Below, piece by piece: positions 1-9,869 of a stretch of DNA of 46,469 nucleotides (position 1 is its first letter; each line of letters begins with the position of its first letter). A program made the translations under genes and the position numbers. Source of the DNA: an uncultured Pseudomonadota bacterium (GTDB lineage Bacteria; Pseudomonadota; Gammaproteobacteria; Steroidobacterales; Steroidobacteraceae); contig CAIOHZ010000040.1 of assembly GCA_903858165.1 (NCBI GenBank), positions 1 to 46,469 on the forward strand, written 5' to 3'. Below the pieces are notes generated by a model. That model had not been told where the DNA came from and did not search any database. It worked only from the letters and a program-made list of their open reading frames with translations.

Positions 1-1
1 C

Positions 2-208
2 GAGGTGGCTCTGCGTCAGGAGCGGCGCGCGCGTTTGCCGGACAAGGTAGGCAAGCCGTGGACGCCTGCCGAAGATGCGGAGCTGGTACGCGCGTTCGAT
101 GCCGGCGAGCCCTTGGCCGTTATCGCTGCCCGGCTCTCGCGGACGCGTGCTGGCATCCGCGCGCGATTGGAACGGCACGGACGCAGCGCCCCGCGCGGCA
201 CGCCCTAG
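2..208 (+). CDS. C-terminal part of a protein ending in a Myb/GcrA-like helix-turn-helix
   Basis: The frame is open to the left edge, so this is probably the 3' end of a gene that starts outside the window; a GTG at 5 could also start it. About 40 residues before the TAG stop have the look of a small Myb/SANT or GcrA-like helix-turn-helix: a Trp in a PWTPAED motif, an acidic/aliphatic first helix, then IAARLSRTRAGIRARL as a possible recognition helix, and a basic tail. Short domains of this kind occur as C-terminal appendages of varied proteins, so the parent protein cannot be named. It runs convergently towards hemL with 26 bases between them. Coding looks likely; function unknown. Confidence 0.5.
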   Translation, partial: EVALRQERRARLPDKVGKPWTPAEDAELVRAFDAGEPLAVIAARLSRTRAGIRARLERHGRSAPRGTP

Positions 209-234
209 TAGGGCCGTCGGGCTGTCTTCCCGAC

Positions 235-1536
235 TCAGCAGCGACGGAAAGCGGTGTGGGCGGCGCGGAAGGTGGCTTCCATGGTGGTGTCGTCATGCGC
301 GGCAGAAATGAACCCTGCCTCGTACGCTGAAGGCGCTAGATACACACCAGCGTCGAGCATGCCGTGGAAGAAGCGCTTGAAGCGTGCTACATCGCACCGT
401 TGCACGTCCGCAAAGGAAGTGACGCCAGGCTGGTCCGTGAAGTACAGGCCGAACATGCCCGGTACCTGCGTGGTCACGAAGGGTACGCCGGCGGCCTTGG
501 CTTCCGCCTCCAGTCCGGCGCAGAGCTGCGCAGTCAACGCTTGCAGTCGCGCATGGAAGCCGGGGATGCTTATGCCTTCCAGCGTGGCGAGGCCTGCCGC
601 CATGGCCACCGGGTTACCGCTAAGGGTGCCCGCTTGGTACACGGGGCCCAGCGGCGAGAGGCGTTCCATAATCTCGCGGCGGCCACCGAAGGCGCCTACC
701 GGCATGCCGCCACCAATCACCTTGCCGAGCGTGGTGAGGTCCGGGCGGATGCCGAAGAGCTCCTGCGCACCGCCGCGGGCCACCCGAAAGCCGGTCATTA
801 CTTCGTCGAAGATGAGCACGGCGCCATGGCGCGTGCATTCCTCGCGCAGCGCTTCTAAAAAGCCTGGTGCCGGCAGTACGCAGTTCATGTTGCCGGCGAC
901 CGGTTCCACGATGACGGCGGCAATGGAGTCGCCGTCGCTGGCGAACAACGCGCGCAAGGCGGCGGTGTCGTTATAGGCCAGTGTCAAAGTGTGTTGTGCA
1001 AGGTCGGCAGGCACACCGGGCGAAGTGGGCACACCGAGCGTCAAGGCGCCGGAGCCAGCCTTCACCAGCAAGGAATCCGAATGGCCGTGATAGCAGCCTT
1101 CGAACTTCAGGATGCGGTCGCGGCCGGTGAAGCCACGGGCAAGGCGCAGTGCGCTCATGGTGGCTTCCGTGCCGCTCGAGCAGAAACGCACCAGGTCCAT
1201 GGAGGGCACGCAGGCGAGCACGGCGCGAGCGAGGGTGGTTTCAGCGGCGGTGGGGGCGCCGAAGGAAAGTCCATTGATGGCCGTTTCCTGCACCGCACGG
1301 ATGACCGAGGGGTACGCATGCCCAAGAATCATGGGCCCCCAGGACCCGACGTAATCTACATAGCGGTCGCCATCTTCGCCCCACACATAAGGGCCGGCTG
1401 CCTTGGCGAAGAACACCGGGTGTCCGCCCACGCTGCGGAATGCTCGCACCGGTGAATTCACGCCACCCGGGATGACTTCAGCGGCAGCGGCGAACAAGGC
1501 CGAGGAACGGGGGCGAACATGCAAGGGGTCGGTCAT
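235..1536 (-). CDS. hemL: glutamate-1-semialdehyde 2,1-aminomutase
   Basis: Isomerises glutamate-1-semialdehyde to 5-aminolevulinate in the cytoplasm, the second step of the C5 route to haem and other tetrapyrroles. The 433-residue product is close to the usual 425-430. It opens with the family block [12 protein letters not shown] (residues 22-33), has [15 protein letters not shown] near 120-134, the CYHGHSD motif near 148, FDEVMTGFR near 243, and the PLP-binding lysine in [13 protein letters not shown] at Lys272. The ATG start is preceded by a weak GGAAA. The gene follows cpdA on the same strand after 91 bases, which hold a candidate -10 box, so it may have its own promoter. Identification is firm. 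Confidence 0.97.
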   Translation of the reverse strand: MTDPLHVRPRSSALFAAAAEVIPGGVNSPVRAFRSVGGHPVFFAKAAGPYVWGEDGDRYVDYVGSWGPMILGHAYPSVIRAVQETAINGLSFGAPTAAETTLARAVLACVPSMDLVRFCSSGTEATMSALRLARGFTGRDRILKFEGCYHGHSDSLLVKAGSGALTLGVPTSPGVPADLAQHTLTLAYNDTAALRALFASDGDSIAAVIVEPVAGNMNCVLPAPGFLEALREECTRHGAVLIFDEVMTGFRVARGGAQELFGIRPDLTTLGKVIGGGMPVGAFGGRREIMERLSPLGPVYQAGTLSGNPVAMAAGLATLEGISIPGFHARLQALTAQLCAGLEAEAKAAGVPFVTTQVPGMFGLYFTDQPGVTSFADVQRCDVARFKRFFHGMLDAGVYLAPSAYEAGFISAAHDDTTMEATFRAAHTAFRRC

Positions 1537-1565
1537 GACAATTTCCGGTCGTAGGGGCAGGAGGC

Positions 1566-1571
1566 ATTGTA
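1566..1571 (-). promoter_or_regulatory. candidate -10 box for hemL
   Basis: TACAAT on the minus strand, about 30 bases before the hemL ATG in the cpdA-hemL gap. No good -35 is visible at 16-18 bases spacing, so this is weak. Confidence 0.3.
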
Positions 1572-1627
1572 GTGTGCGCCACGCTGCGCGACGCAGGCGA
1601 CAGCGACTGTTGTCCGCCCGACGGTCA

Positions 1628-2398
1628 TCAGGCTGGTGGTACCCACTCCACCTGCGAATCTATTCGTCCATCCGCGTGCAGTTCGAGCCAGCGCCAGCCG
1701 GGCCCGCGCGTGTCCAGCGCGAAGTCCGCGCTACCGGGCAGGAACTGCAGGCAAGTCGAAGGCGTACCCATCAGTCGCACGCTGCCACGCTGCCCTTCGA
1801 AGGCTTGATGCGCATGGCCCCACAGCACGCCGCGGACGTTGGTGTGTTGGTCCGCTACTTCCCAAAAAGCGGCCGCATCGGCAAGACCTATCTCGTCCAG
1901 CCACGCGCTGCCCACCGCGACCGGCGGATGGTGCAGGACCAGGAGAGTATTCATGCCCGCGGCGGCCACCAGCGTGCGCTCCAGTTCAGCCAAGGCAGTC
2001 GGGCCCAGTTCGCCATCCACTCGCCCCGCAGCATGAGTGGCAAGCATCACCACCAGCCAGCGGTTGTCACCGGCGCTGTAGCGGTGGCTGCCCCCCAGCA
2101 AGAATGGCGTAGCGAAGCCGGCGGCCAGCGCAGCCGGGTCGTCGTGATTGCCCGGAATGAGGTGTACGGGAACGGGTGACGCATCGAGCAGGGTATGGAA
2201 ATGCGCATAGCCGCCGGGTTCGTCGTGGACGAGGTCGCCGGTGAGCAATAGGGCGGTGGGTGCCGGGAAGCCGGCTGCCTGTTGCAAGGCAGAAACGAAC
2301 GAGGGCAGCGTTGGCTGCCCTCGCATGGCACCGGTAGCCGCAGCGTACAGGTGCGTGTCGGTGAACTGGTGGAAGCGGAGGGAAGCCATGGCTGCCAT
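1628..2398 (-). CDS. cpdA: CpdA/Icc-like class III cyclic-nucleotide phosphodiesterase
   Basis: Calcineurin-like metallophosphoesterase of the Icc/CpdA family, which hydrolyses 3',5'-cAMP in the cytoplasm. All five metal-binding blocks are visible: TDTH (Asp14, His16), GDLVHD (Asp55), GNHDD (83-87), LHHPP and GHAHQ near the C-terminus. The 256-residue length suits the family. I chose the ATG at 2398 because GGAATACG precedes it at normal distance; an ATG nine bases downstream is also possible. It lies downstream of ahcY, with an inverted repeat between them. A Crp-type regulator is encoded at 28.3-29.0 kb, so a role in setting cAMP levels for it is a reasonable inference. Confidence 0.88.
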   Translation of the reverse strand: MAAMASLRFHQFTDTHLYAAATGAMRGQPTLPSFVSALQQAAGFPAPTALLLTGDLVHDEPGGYAHFHTLLDASPVPVHLIPGNHDDPAALAAGFATPFLLGGSHRYSAGDNRWLVVMLATHAAGRVDGELGPTALAELERTLVAAAGMNTLLVLHHPPVAVGSAWLDEIGLADAAAFWEVADQHTNVRGVLWGHAHQAFEGQRGSVRLMGTPSTCLQFLPGSADFALDTRGPGWRWLELHADGRIDSQVEWVPPA

Positions 2399-2423
2399 CG
2401 TATTCCAAATGCACCCCACCGTT

Positions 2424-2447
2424 GCCGGCGCCAGTGATGGCGCCGGC
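2424..2447 (-). repeat. perfect inverted repeat between ahcY and cpdA
   Basis: GCCGGCGCC and GGCGCCGGC flank a 6-base loop, giving a 9-bp perfect GC-only stem just after the ahcY stop codon and 25 bases before the cpdA start. No T-run follows on either strand, so it is more likely an mRNA-stabilising or attenuating hairpin than an efficient intrinsic terminator. Confidence 0.55.
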
Positions 2448-2465
2448 ATGGCAGGGTGCCCAGTA

Positions 2466-3896
<1,431 letters not shown>

Positions 3897-3921
3897 CAGA
3901 GTGTCCTTGAGATAAGGGTCT

Positions 3922-3985
3922 AATGAGCGCCGTTCGACACCGAGCCTGGGGTGGCTTTTGAAAGCACCCTGCAACGCTCCTCGGT
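3922..3985 (-). promoter_or_regulatory. S-adenosylhomocysteine (SAH) riboswitch
   Basis: On the minus strand the ahcY leader reads CCGAGGAGCGTTGC near 3984-3971, then a variable stem, then CAGGCTCGG, then AACGGCGCTC ending near 3925. These are the conserved blocks of the SAH riboswitch: CCGAGG/GCTCGG form the first helix and GAGCG/CGCTC can pair as the pseudoknot arm. By established behaviour of the class, SAH binding turns the gene on. The ahcY Shine-Dalgarno lies about 15 bases further downstream, consistent with control of ribosome access. Confidence 0.92.
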
Positions 3986-3991
3986 AACGCA

Positions 3992-4020
3992 ATTATCCGT
4001 GAGGAAAGCCGCATGGGCAA
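3992..4020 (-). promoter_or_regulatory. promoter of the SAH riboswitch and ahcY
   Basis: TTGCCC (4020-4015) and GATAAT (3997-3992) on the minus strand are separated by exactly 17 bases. The predicted transcription start, about 7 bases past the -10, falls at or next to the first base of the riboswitch helix, which supports both calls. Confidence 0.75.
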
Positions 4021-4050
4021 GGCATGAAAGCGATTGCCCGATAAATTTAC

Positions 4051-4080
4051 AGCGCCGTGCCTCTTGTACAGGACGGCGCT
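4051..4080 (-). terminator. intrinsic terminator after metK
   Basis: AGCGCCGT and ACGGCGCT form a perfect 8-bp stem, extended by CCT/AGG past a single bulge, followed on the minus strand by a short AT-rich stretch (GTAAATTTATC). It sits 37 bases after the natural metK end and before the ahcY promoter, separating the two units. Confidence 0.6.
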
Positions 4081-4117
4081 ACGGCCCGGGTGAGTCCAGT
4101 GTGGGCCGACAGGACCT

Positions 4118-4222
4118 TTAGCGTACCGACTTCGCTGCGTCCTTGAGGACGCGGGCCTTATCGGTGCGCTCCCAAGTGAATTCCTTCTCCGTGCGGCCGA
4201 AGTGGCCGTACGCCGCGGTCTA
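4118..4222 (-). pseudogene. metK: conserved metK C-terminal coding tail stranded behind an amber codon
   Basis: The TAG at 4222-4220 is followed in the same frame by 33 sense codons and a TAA at 4120-4118. The translated tail contains TAAYGHFGR and FTWERTDKA, the highly conserved C-terminal end of methionine adenosyltransferase. No frameshift is present and the tail looks fully preserved, so the interruption is a single codon: CAG, GAG or AAG to TAG are each one base change. See the metK entry and findings. Confidence 0.88.
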
Positions 4223-5287
4223 GCGGTAAATGGGACGGGCCAAGTCGAGCATTTCGCGTAGACCGAACGGCGTCAGGTCGAAATGCTTGCGCACCAGCTT
4301 GGTGAGTTGTTCACGCGAGAGCTTCGAGGTGCCGAAGGTTTCCACCATCACGGAGGTGGGCTCGGCCACGCCAATGGCGTAGGAGACCTGCACTTCGCAA
4401 CGCTTGGCCAAACCAGCGGCCACGATGTTCTTGGCCACGTAGCGCGCGGCGTAAGCCGCGCTGCGGTCCACCTTGGAAGGGTCCTTGCCGGAGAACGCGC
4501 CGCCACCGTGGCGCGCAAAGCCGCCGTAGGTGTCGACAATAATCTTGCGGCCCGTGAGGCCGCAGTCGCCGACGGGACCACCGACCACGAACTTACCAGT
4601 CGGATTGATGTGAAATTTGGTCTTCGGCGAGAGCAAATGCTTCGGCAGCACTGGCAGGATGATCTCTTCCATGACGGCTTCGCGCAGCGTCTTGGTGGAG
4701 ACATTCGGCGAATGCTGGGTGGACAGCACGACGGCATCGACGGCCACTGGCACGTCGTTTTCGTAGCGCATGGTCACCTGGCTCTTGGCATCCGGGCGTA
4801 GCCACTTCAGTTTGCCGGCCTTGCGCACTTCGGCTTGGCGCTGCACCAAACGATGCGCGTAGGTGATGGGGGCGGGCATCAGCACGTCGGTTTCATCCGA
4901 GGCGTAGCCGAACATGAGACCTTGGTCGCCGGCGCCCTGCTTGCGCGGGTCCTTGCGGTCCACGCCTTGGGCGATGTCCGGCGACTGCTTGCCGATGATA
5001 TTGATGACTGCACAGGAGGCGCCGTCGAAGCCCATCTCGGAGCTGTCGTAGCCAATCTCGAGGATGGTGTCACGCACCAAGGCTTCGAGGTCGACCCAGG
5101 CGCTGGTGGTCACTTCGCCGGCGACGATGGCGCAGCCAGTTTTCACCAGTGTTTCCACGGCCACGCGCGCGGTCTTGTCATCCTTGAGGATAGCGTCGAG
5201 GACGGCATCCGAGATCTGGTCGGCGACCTTGTCCGGGTGGCCTTCCGATACCGATTCCGAAGTGAACAGATAGCTGCCTGCGCTCAT
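4220..5287 (-). CDS. metK: methionine adenosyltransferase (SAM synthetase), interrupted by an in-frame amber codon
   Basis: Makes S-adenosylmethionine from methionine and ATP in the cytoplasm; normally essential. The N-terminus ([22 protein letters not shown]) carries the ATP-site His of [17 protein letters not shown] is the conserved central block, and [19 protein letters not shown] is the phosphate/K+ loop. As read, the protein stops at 355 residues after RPIYR; the full gene to TAA at 4118 would encode 389 codons including the amber position, a normal family length. The lost part includes the conserved YGHFGR and WERTDKA segment. I chose the ATG at 5287 because the family N-terminus starts there; an AGGA lies 11-14 bases upstream. 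The codon could be a sequencing or assembly error, a real mutation, or a site that is read through. Confidence 0.93.
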   Translation of the reverse strand: MSAGSYLFTSESVSEGHPDKVADQISDAVLDAILKDDKTARVAVETLVKTGCAIVAGEVTTSAWVDLEALVRDTILEIGYDSSEMGFDGASCAVINIIGKQSPDIAQGVDRKDPRKQGAGDQGLMFGYASDETDVLMPAPITYAHRLVQRQAEVRKAGKLKWLRPDAKSQVTMRYENDVPVAVDAVVLSTQHSPNVSTKTLREAVMEEIILPVLPKHLLSPKTKFHINPTGKFVVGGPVGDCGLTGRKIIVDTYGGFARHGGGAFSGKDPSKVDRSAAYAARYVAKNIVAAGLAKRCEVQVSYAIGVAEPTSVMVETFGTSKLSREQLTKLVRKHFDLTPFGLREMLDLARPIYR

Positions 5288-5367
5288 GGGGCGGGGGTCC
5301 TGTGCAAAGGGGTTAAGCGATTTTCCGGGGCATCCGTGCGGGGACGCACTGCCCATACTGGGGCGTA

Positions 5368-5373
5368 AGTATA
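5368..5373 (-). promoter_or_regulatory. candidate -10 box for metK
   Basis: TATACT on the minus strand about 80 bases before the metK ATG in the metK/tkt divergent gap. A matching -35 is poor (ACTTCA at 16 bases). I see no SAM-riboswitch-like sequence in this leader. Confidence 0.35.
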
Positions 5374-5434
5374 GCGGAAGCCGTGCGGGTGAAGTTTCCA
5401 ACCTGAGCGTTCAGCGGGTGTCGTGCGCAGCGGT

Positions 5435-5464
5435 TTGCCGTGCGTGGCCAGTATCGGCGACAAT
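5435..5464 (+). promoter_or_regulatory. candidate promoter for the tkt-gap-pgk-pyk operon
   Basis: TTGCCG (5435-5440) and GACAAT (5459-5464) with an 18-base spacer, about 57 bases before the tkt ATG. It is a moderate sigma-70 match only. Confidence 0.35.
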
Positions 5465-5520
5465 AGGCGTTCTCCGGGCGGCTTCGCGGCTGTCTTGCGC
5501 CACCTTCACAAGAGCCCCTC

Positions 5521-7530
5521 ATGACCGACCGCCGCCGCCTTGCCAATGCCCTTCGTGTCCTCGCCATGGATGCGGTCCAAGCTGCCAACTCCGGGCACCC
5601 GGGCGCGCCCATGGGCATGGCGGACCTGGCCGAGGCGTTGTGGCGCGGCCCACTGAAGCACAACCCGGGCAATCCCTCGTGGGCGGATCGCGACCGCTTT
5701 GTGCTCTCCAACGGCCATGGTTCCATGCTGCTGTATGGGCTGTTGCACCTGAGCGGATACCCGCTGGAGATGGAACAGCTACGCACCTTCCGCCAGTGGG
5801 GTTCGCACTGCGCCGGACACCCGGAGCGCGAACTGCACCTCGGCATTGAGACCACCACCGGTCCGCTAGGTCAGGGCATAGCCAATGCCGTGGGTATGGC
5901 GCTGGCGGAGAAAGTGCTCGCTGCCCACTTCAATCGCCCGGGCCACGCGATTGTCGACCACCGCACCTGGGTGTTCCTCGGCGATGGTTGCCTTATGGAA
6001 GGCATTTCGCATGAAGTTTGTGCACTCGCGGGCACGCTGCAATTGTCGAAGCTCGTGATGTTCTATGACGACAACGGCATTTCCATCGACGGTGAAGTGC
6101 ACGGCTGGTTCACAGACGACACGCCGGCCCGTTTCGAGGCCTACGGCTGGAACGTCATCCGCAGTGTCGACGGCCACGATGTGGCCGCGGTAGACCGCGC
6201 CATTGCCGCAGCCATGGAACAAGGCAACACGCCGGGCGGCAGGCCCACGCTCATCTGCTGCAAGACCATCATCGGTTGGGGCTCGCCCAACAAGCAGGGC
6301 ACCGAAGCCGTGCACGGTGCCGCGCTGGGTGCTGCCGAAGTGGCCGCTGCGCGCGAGCAACTGGGCTGGCAAGCAGCGCCGTTCGAGATTCCCGCCGATG
6401 TGCGCGGCGCTTGGGACGCACGCACGCGTGGTGCGGCTGCCGAAGCGGTGTGGCAGGAAAGCTTTGCCGCTTATGCCGGCAACTACCCTGAGCTGGCCGC
6501 TGAATACAACCGCCGCATGGTCGGGGACCTGCCGGCGGGCTTGGCGGAAAAGGCCGCCACGGCCATCGCCGCAGTACAGGCGGCTGGTGGTTCGCAGGCC
6601 ACGCGCCAGTCTTCGCAGGCGGCGCTCACGTTCTTCACTGGCTTGATGCCGGAACTACTCGGCGGTTCGGCGGACCTGACCGGCAGCAACAACACCAACC
6701 GCAAGGGCTATAAGTCCATCACGGCGCACGATTTTGCCGGCGACTACCTGCACTACGGCGTGCGTGAATTCGGCATGACCGGCATCATGAATGGCATGGC
6801 GCTGCACGGTGGCTTCGTGCCGTTCGGTGGCACGTTCCTAGTGTTCTCGGACTACGCCCGCAACGCGGTGCGCATGAGTGCGCTCATGGGTCTGCCGGTC
6901 ATCAACGTCTACACGCACGACAGCATCGGCTTGGGTGAAGACGGCCCGACGCACCAGCCCGTCGAACATACGGCCTCGCTGCGACTCATCCCCAACCACG
7001 ATGTGTGGCGCCCTTGCGATGCCGCGGAAACGCATGTCGCATGGCTTGCGGCAGCTACCCGCCGCGACCGTCCCACTTCGCTCATCCTCACGCGGCAGGC
7101 TTTGCCGGCGCAAACGCGTGACGCCGAGCAGGTGGCGGCGATGGCGCGCGGCGGCTACGTGCTGAAAGACGCGGAAGGGGCGCGGGCCGTGCTTATCGCT
7201 ACCGGCTCCGAAGTGGCCCTGGCGGTAGAGGCACAGACGCAGTTGGCAGCCCGTGGCATCGCGGTGCGCGTGGTGTCCATGCCCTGCACGCAGGTGTTCG
7301 AAGCGCAGTCTGCCGCTTGGCGCGAAGCAGTACTGCCCAAGGGCTTGCCGTGCGTGGCTGTCGAGGCGGGCGTCACGGATGGCTGGTATCGCTATGTCGG
7401 TCATGATGGCGCGGTCATTGGCCTCAATCGCTTTGGCGCTTCGGCACCTGCGAAGGTGCTGTTCGAGCAGTTCGGTTTTACGCCTGCCCAGGTGGCGGCG
7501 ACAGTGGAAGGGGTGCTGGCGCACCGCTAG
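5521..7530 (+). CDS. tkt: transketolase
   Basis: Thiamine-diphosphate enzyme moving two-carbon units between sugar phosphates in the non-oxidative pentose phosphate pathway. The 669-residue length is typical. Visible features are the N-terminal substrate block [10 protein letters not shown] (23-32), [10 protein letters not shown] near 63, the ThDP/Mg motif [12 protein letters not shown] (from 154) closing with Asn185, and the pyrimidine-domain segment [18 protein letters not shown]. The C-terminal domain ends normally. It opens a plus-strand operon with gap, pgk and pyk. The start has only a weak AAGAG upstream, but the protein start agrees with the family. Confidence 0.97.
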   Translation: MTDRRRLANALRVLAMDAVQAANSGHPGAPMGMADLAEALWRGPLKHNPGNPSWADRDRFVLSNGHGSMLLYGLLHLSGYPLEMEQLRTFRQWGSHCAGHPERELHLGIETTTGPLGQGIANAVGMALAEKVLAAHFNRPGHAIVDHRTWVFLGDGCLMEGISHEVCALAGTLQLSKLVMFYDDNGISIDGEVHGWFTDDTPARFEAYGWNVIRSVDGHDVAAVDRAIAAAMEQGNTPGGRPTLICCKTIIGWGSPNKQGTEAVHGAALGAAEVAAAREQLGWQAAPFEIPADVRGAWDARTRGAAAEAVWQESFAAYAGNYPELAAEYNRRMVGDLPAGLAEKAATAIAAVQAAGGSQATRQSSQAALTFFTGLMPELLGGSADLTGSNNTNRKGYKSITAHDFAGDYLHYGVREFGMTGIMNGMALHGGFVPFGGTFLVFSDYARNAVRMSALMGLPVINVYTHDSIGLGEDGPTHQPVEHTASLRLIPNHDVWRPCDAAETHVAWLAAATRRDRPTSLILTRQALPAQTRDAEQVAAMARGGYVLKDAEGARAVLIATGSEVALAVEAQTQLAARGIAVRVVSMPCTQVFEAQSAAWREAVLPKGLPCVAVEAGVTDGWYRYVGHDGAVIGLNRFGASAPAKVLFEQFGFTPAQVAATVEGVLAHR

Positions 7531-7590
7531 GCGCGGGCGTTTCAGGCAACTGCATTTTTTCGTTTCAGGTTCTTTACTGGAGACAAGACC

Positions 7591-8604
7591 ATGGCTGTGA
7601 AGGTTGGTATCAATGGCTACGGCCGCATTGGCCGCAATATCCTGCGCGCACTGTACGAAGCGGGCCGCACTCACGAAATTCAGATTGTTGGCATCAACGA
7701 TTTGGGCGACGCCAATACCAACGCCCACCTGACGCGCTTCGACACCGCGCATGGTCGCTTCCCCGGTGAAGTCGCTGTCGATGGCGACAGCATGGTAGTC
7801 AACGGCGACCGCATCCGCGTCCTGAAGAGCCGCGACCCGGCGGCGCTGCCCTGGGGCGAGCTCGGCGTGGACGTGGTGCTCGAGTGCACCGGCTTGTTCA
7901 CCACCAAGGAAAAGGCTTCGGCGCACCTCAAGGGTGGTGCCAAGAAGGTCGTCATCTCGGCGCCCGGTGGCAAGGACGTGGATGCCACAGTGGTCTACGG
8001 CGTGAACCATGACGTGCTCCGCAGTGACATGACGGTTATCTCGAATGCTTCCTGCACCACCAACTGCCTGGCCCCGCTAGCCAAGGTGCTGCACGACAAC
8101 ATCGGGCTGGTGCACGGCATCATGACCACAGTGCATGCCTACACCAACGATCAGGTGCTCACTGACGTGTACCACGAGGACCTGCGTCGCGCCCGTTCGG
8201 CCACTATGTCCATGATCCCGACCAAGACCGGCGCGGCAGCGGCCGTGGGCCTCGTGCTTCCCGAACTGAATGGCAAGCTGGACGGCTTTGCCATCCGCGT
8301 GCCCACCATCAATGTGTCGCTCGTGGACCTCTCGTTCGTGGCGGCTCGCGCCACCTCGGCCGAAGAGATCAACGCGCTCGTTCAAGCGGCCGCCAATGGC
8401 TCGTTGAAAGGCGTGCTCGCCTACAACGACGGCCCGCTGGTGTCGGTGGACTTCAACCACAACCCGGCCTCCTCCACTTACGACTCGACCCTCACGAAGG
8501 TCATCGACGGCACGTTGGTGAAGGTCTGCTCCTGGTACGACAACGAGTGGGGCTTCTCCAACCGCATGCTCGATACCACGCTGGCCTGGTCGCGCGCGAA
8601 GTAA
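7591..8604 (+). CDS. gap: glyceraldehyde-3-phosphate dehydrogenase, type I
   Basis: Oxidises and phosphorylates glyceraldehyde-3-phosphate to 1,3-bisphosphoglycerate with NAD. The 337-residue protein has the Rossmann motif [10 protein letters not shown] (7-16), Asp in GINDL (typical of NAD rather than NADP use), and the catalytic [10 protein letters not shown] with Cys155 and the partner His in TTVHAYTND. Substrate-phosphate residues are in [18 protein letters not shown] Shine-Dalgarno lies about 10 bases before ATG. It lies 60 bases after tkt; that gap contains a short T-run. pgk follows after 10 bases, so the two consecutive glycolytic steps are co-transcribed. Confidence 0.97.
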   Translation: MAVKVGINGYGRIGRNILRALYEAGRTHEIQIVGINDLGDANTNAHLTRFDTAHGRFPGEVAVDGDSMVVNGDRIRVLKSRDPAALPWGELGVDVVLECTGLFTTKEKASAHLKGGAKKVVISAPGGKDVDATVVYGVNHDVLRSDMTVISNASCTTNCLAPLAKVLHDNIGLVHGIMTTVHAYTNDQVLTDVYHEDLRRARSATMSMIPTKTGAAAAVGLVLPELNGKLDGFAIRVPTINVSLVDLSFVAARATSAEEINALVQAAANGSLKGVLAYNDGPLVSVDFNHNPASSTYDSTLTKVIDGTLVKVCSWYDNEWGFSNRMLDTTLAWSRAK

Positions 8605-8614
8605 TGGTATAGCC

Positions 8615-9808
8615 ATGCAGCAAGTCATCCGCATGACGGACCTGGACCTGCGCGGCAAGCGCGTCCTGGTCCGCGAGGATCTCAACGTCCCGGTACACGG
8701 CGGCGTGGTGACGAGCGACGCCCGTATCCGCGCCGCCCTGCCAACGCTGCGCGCCGCGCTGGCGGGTGGCGCGCGCCTCATGATCCTTTCCCACCTCGGC
8801 CGCCCTGAAGAGGGCGTACCGATCGCGGAGTTCTCGCTGGCGCCGGTGGCGGCACGGCTCTCCGAGTTGCTCGGGCGCAAGGTACCGCTAGTGACCCACT
8901 GGCTCGATGGCGTCGAAGTGGCTCCTGGCGAGGCTGTGCTCTGCGAGAACGTCCGCTTCAACAAAGGCGAGAAGAAGGACAACGAGGCGCTGTCGCGTCG
9001 CATGGCGGCGCTGTGCGATGTGTACGTGATGGATGCTTTCGGTACGGCGCACCGTGCCGAGGCCAGCACCCATGGCGTGGCGCGCTTTGCGCCGGTGGCG
9101 TGCGCAGGCCCTTTGCTGGTGAACGAACTCGTGGCGTTGGAGACCGCGCTGGAAAAGCCCGCGCGGCCGTTGGTGGCCATCGTGGCCGGCTCCAAGGTGT
9201 CCACGAAACTCACCGTGCTGGAGTCGCTACTCTCGAAGGTGGACAAGCTCATCGTGGGTGGTGGCATTGCCAACACCTTCCTCGCTGCTGCCGGGCTGCC
9301 GGTGGGCAAGAGCCTGCACGAAGCGGAGATGCTGGACATGGCCCGCAAGCTGGCGGCGGAAGCCAGCGCTCGCGGCGCAGAGATTCCCTTGCCGTCAGAC
9401 GTGGTGGTGGCGAAGGCCTTCTCCGCCCGCGCCGAGGCGGACGTGAAGGCAGTGGCGGAGGTCGCTGCCGATGACCTCATCCTCGATATCGGCCCGGATA
9501 CGACCGAACGTTTGGCAAAGATTCTGGAGACGGCCGGCACCATCGTCTGGAACGGGCCGGTGGGCGTGTTCGAGTTCGACCAGTTCGGCGAAGGCACGAA
9601 GGCGCTGGCGTTGGCCATTGCCCGCTCCAAAGCGTTTTCGCTGGCGGGCGGTGGCGATACCCTCGCGGCCATCGAGAAATACGGCGTAGAGGAGGGCATC
9701 TCCTACATCTCCACGGGCGGCGGCGCCTTCTTGGAGTTCGTGGAGGGCAAAGTATTGCCCGCCGTGGACTTGCTGCAGCGGCGTGCGGCCGGGGAAACGT
9801 TTGCCTAA
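8615..9808 (+). CDS. pgk: phosphoglycerate kinase
   Basis: Transfers the acyl phosphate of 1,3-bisphosphoglycerate to ADP. The 397-residue cytoplasmic protein has the substrate-binding REDLNVPV near 20 and [11 protein letters not shown] near 57, the [11 protein letters not shown] block, the hinge/nucleotide region with VAGSKVSTK and [10 protein letters not shown], and GGGDTLAA near the C-terminus. The ATG at 8615 is 10 bases after the gap stop and has no clear Shine-Dalgarno; an ATG at 8633 is an alternative, but the extra residues (QQVIRM) match what related proteins carry. Translation may be coupled to gap. Confidence 0.96.
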   Translation: MQQVIRMTDLDLRGKRVLVREDLNVPVHGGVVTSDARIRAALPTLRAALAGGARLMILSHLGRPEEGVPIAEFSLAPVAARLSELLGRKVPLVTHWLDGVEVAPGEAVLCENVRFNKGEKKDNEALSRRMAALCDVYVMDAFGTAHRAEASTHGVARFAPVACAGPLLVNELVALETALEKPARPLVAIVAGSKVSTKLTVLESLLSKVDKLIVGGGIANTFLAAAGLPVGKSLHEAEMLDMARKLAAEASARGAEIPLPSDVVVAKAFSARAEADVKAVAEVAADDLILDIGPDTTERLAKILETAGTIVWNGPVGVFEFDQFGEGTKALALAIARSKAFSLAGGGDTLAAIEKYGVEEGISYISTGGGAFLEFVEGKVLPAVDLLQRRAAGETFA

Positions 9809-9869
9809 GGCACCGTTCGGCAGGTAAATTACCGCCTGACAACGTTGGACATTGCTTGGGGAAGCTGCC

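Noticed and set aside
4220-4222. UAG reassigned to an amino acid in this organism
   Set aside because: Many genes in the window (tkt, VWA, patatin, ExeA-FHA, pmbA, DUF1254, ygfB, ubiI) end naturally at TAG at normal family length, so general reassignment does not fit.
5288-5520. SAM riboswitch upstream of metK
   Set aside because: I looked for SAM-I, SAM-II and SAH-like conserved blocks in the metK leader and found none; only a candidate -10 box is visible.
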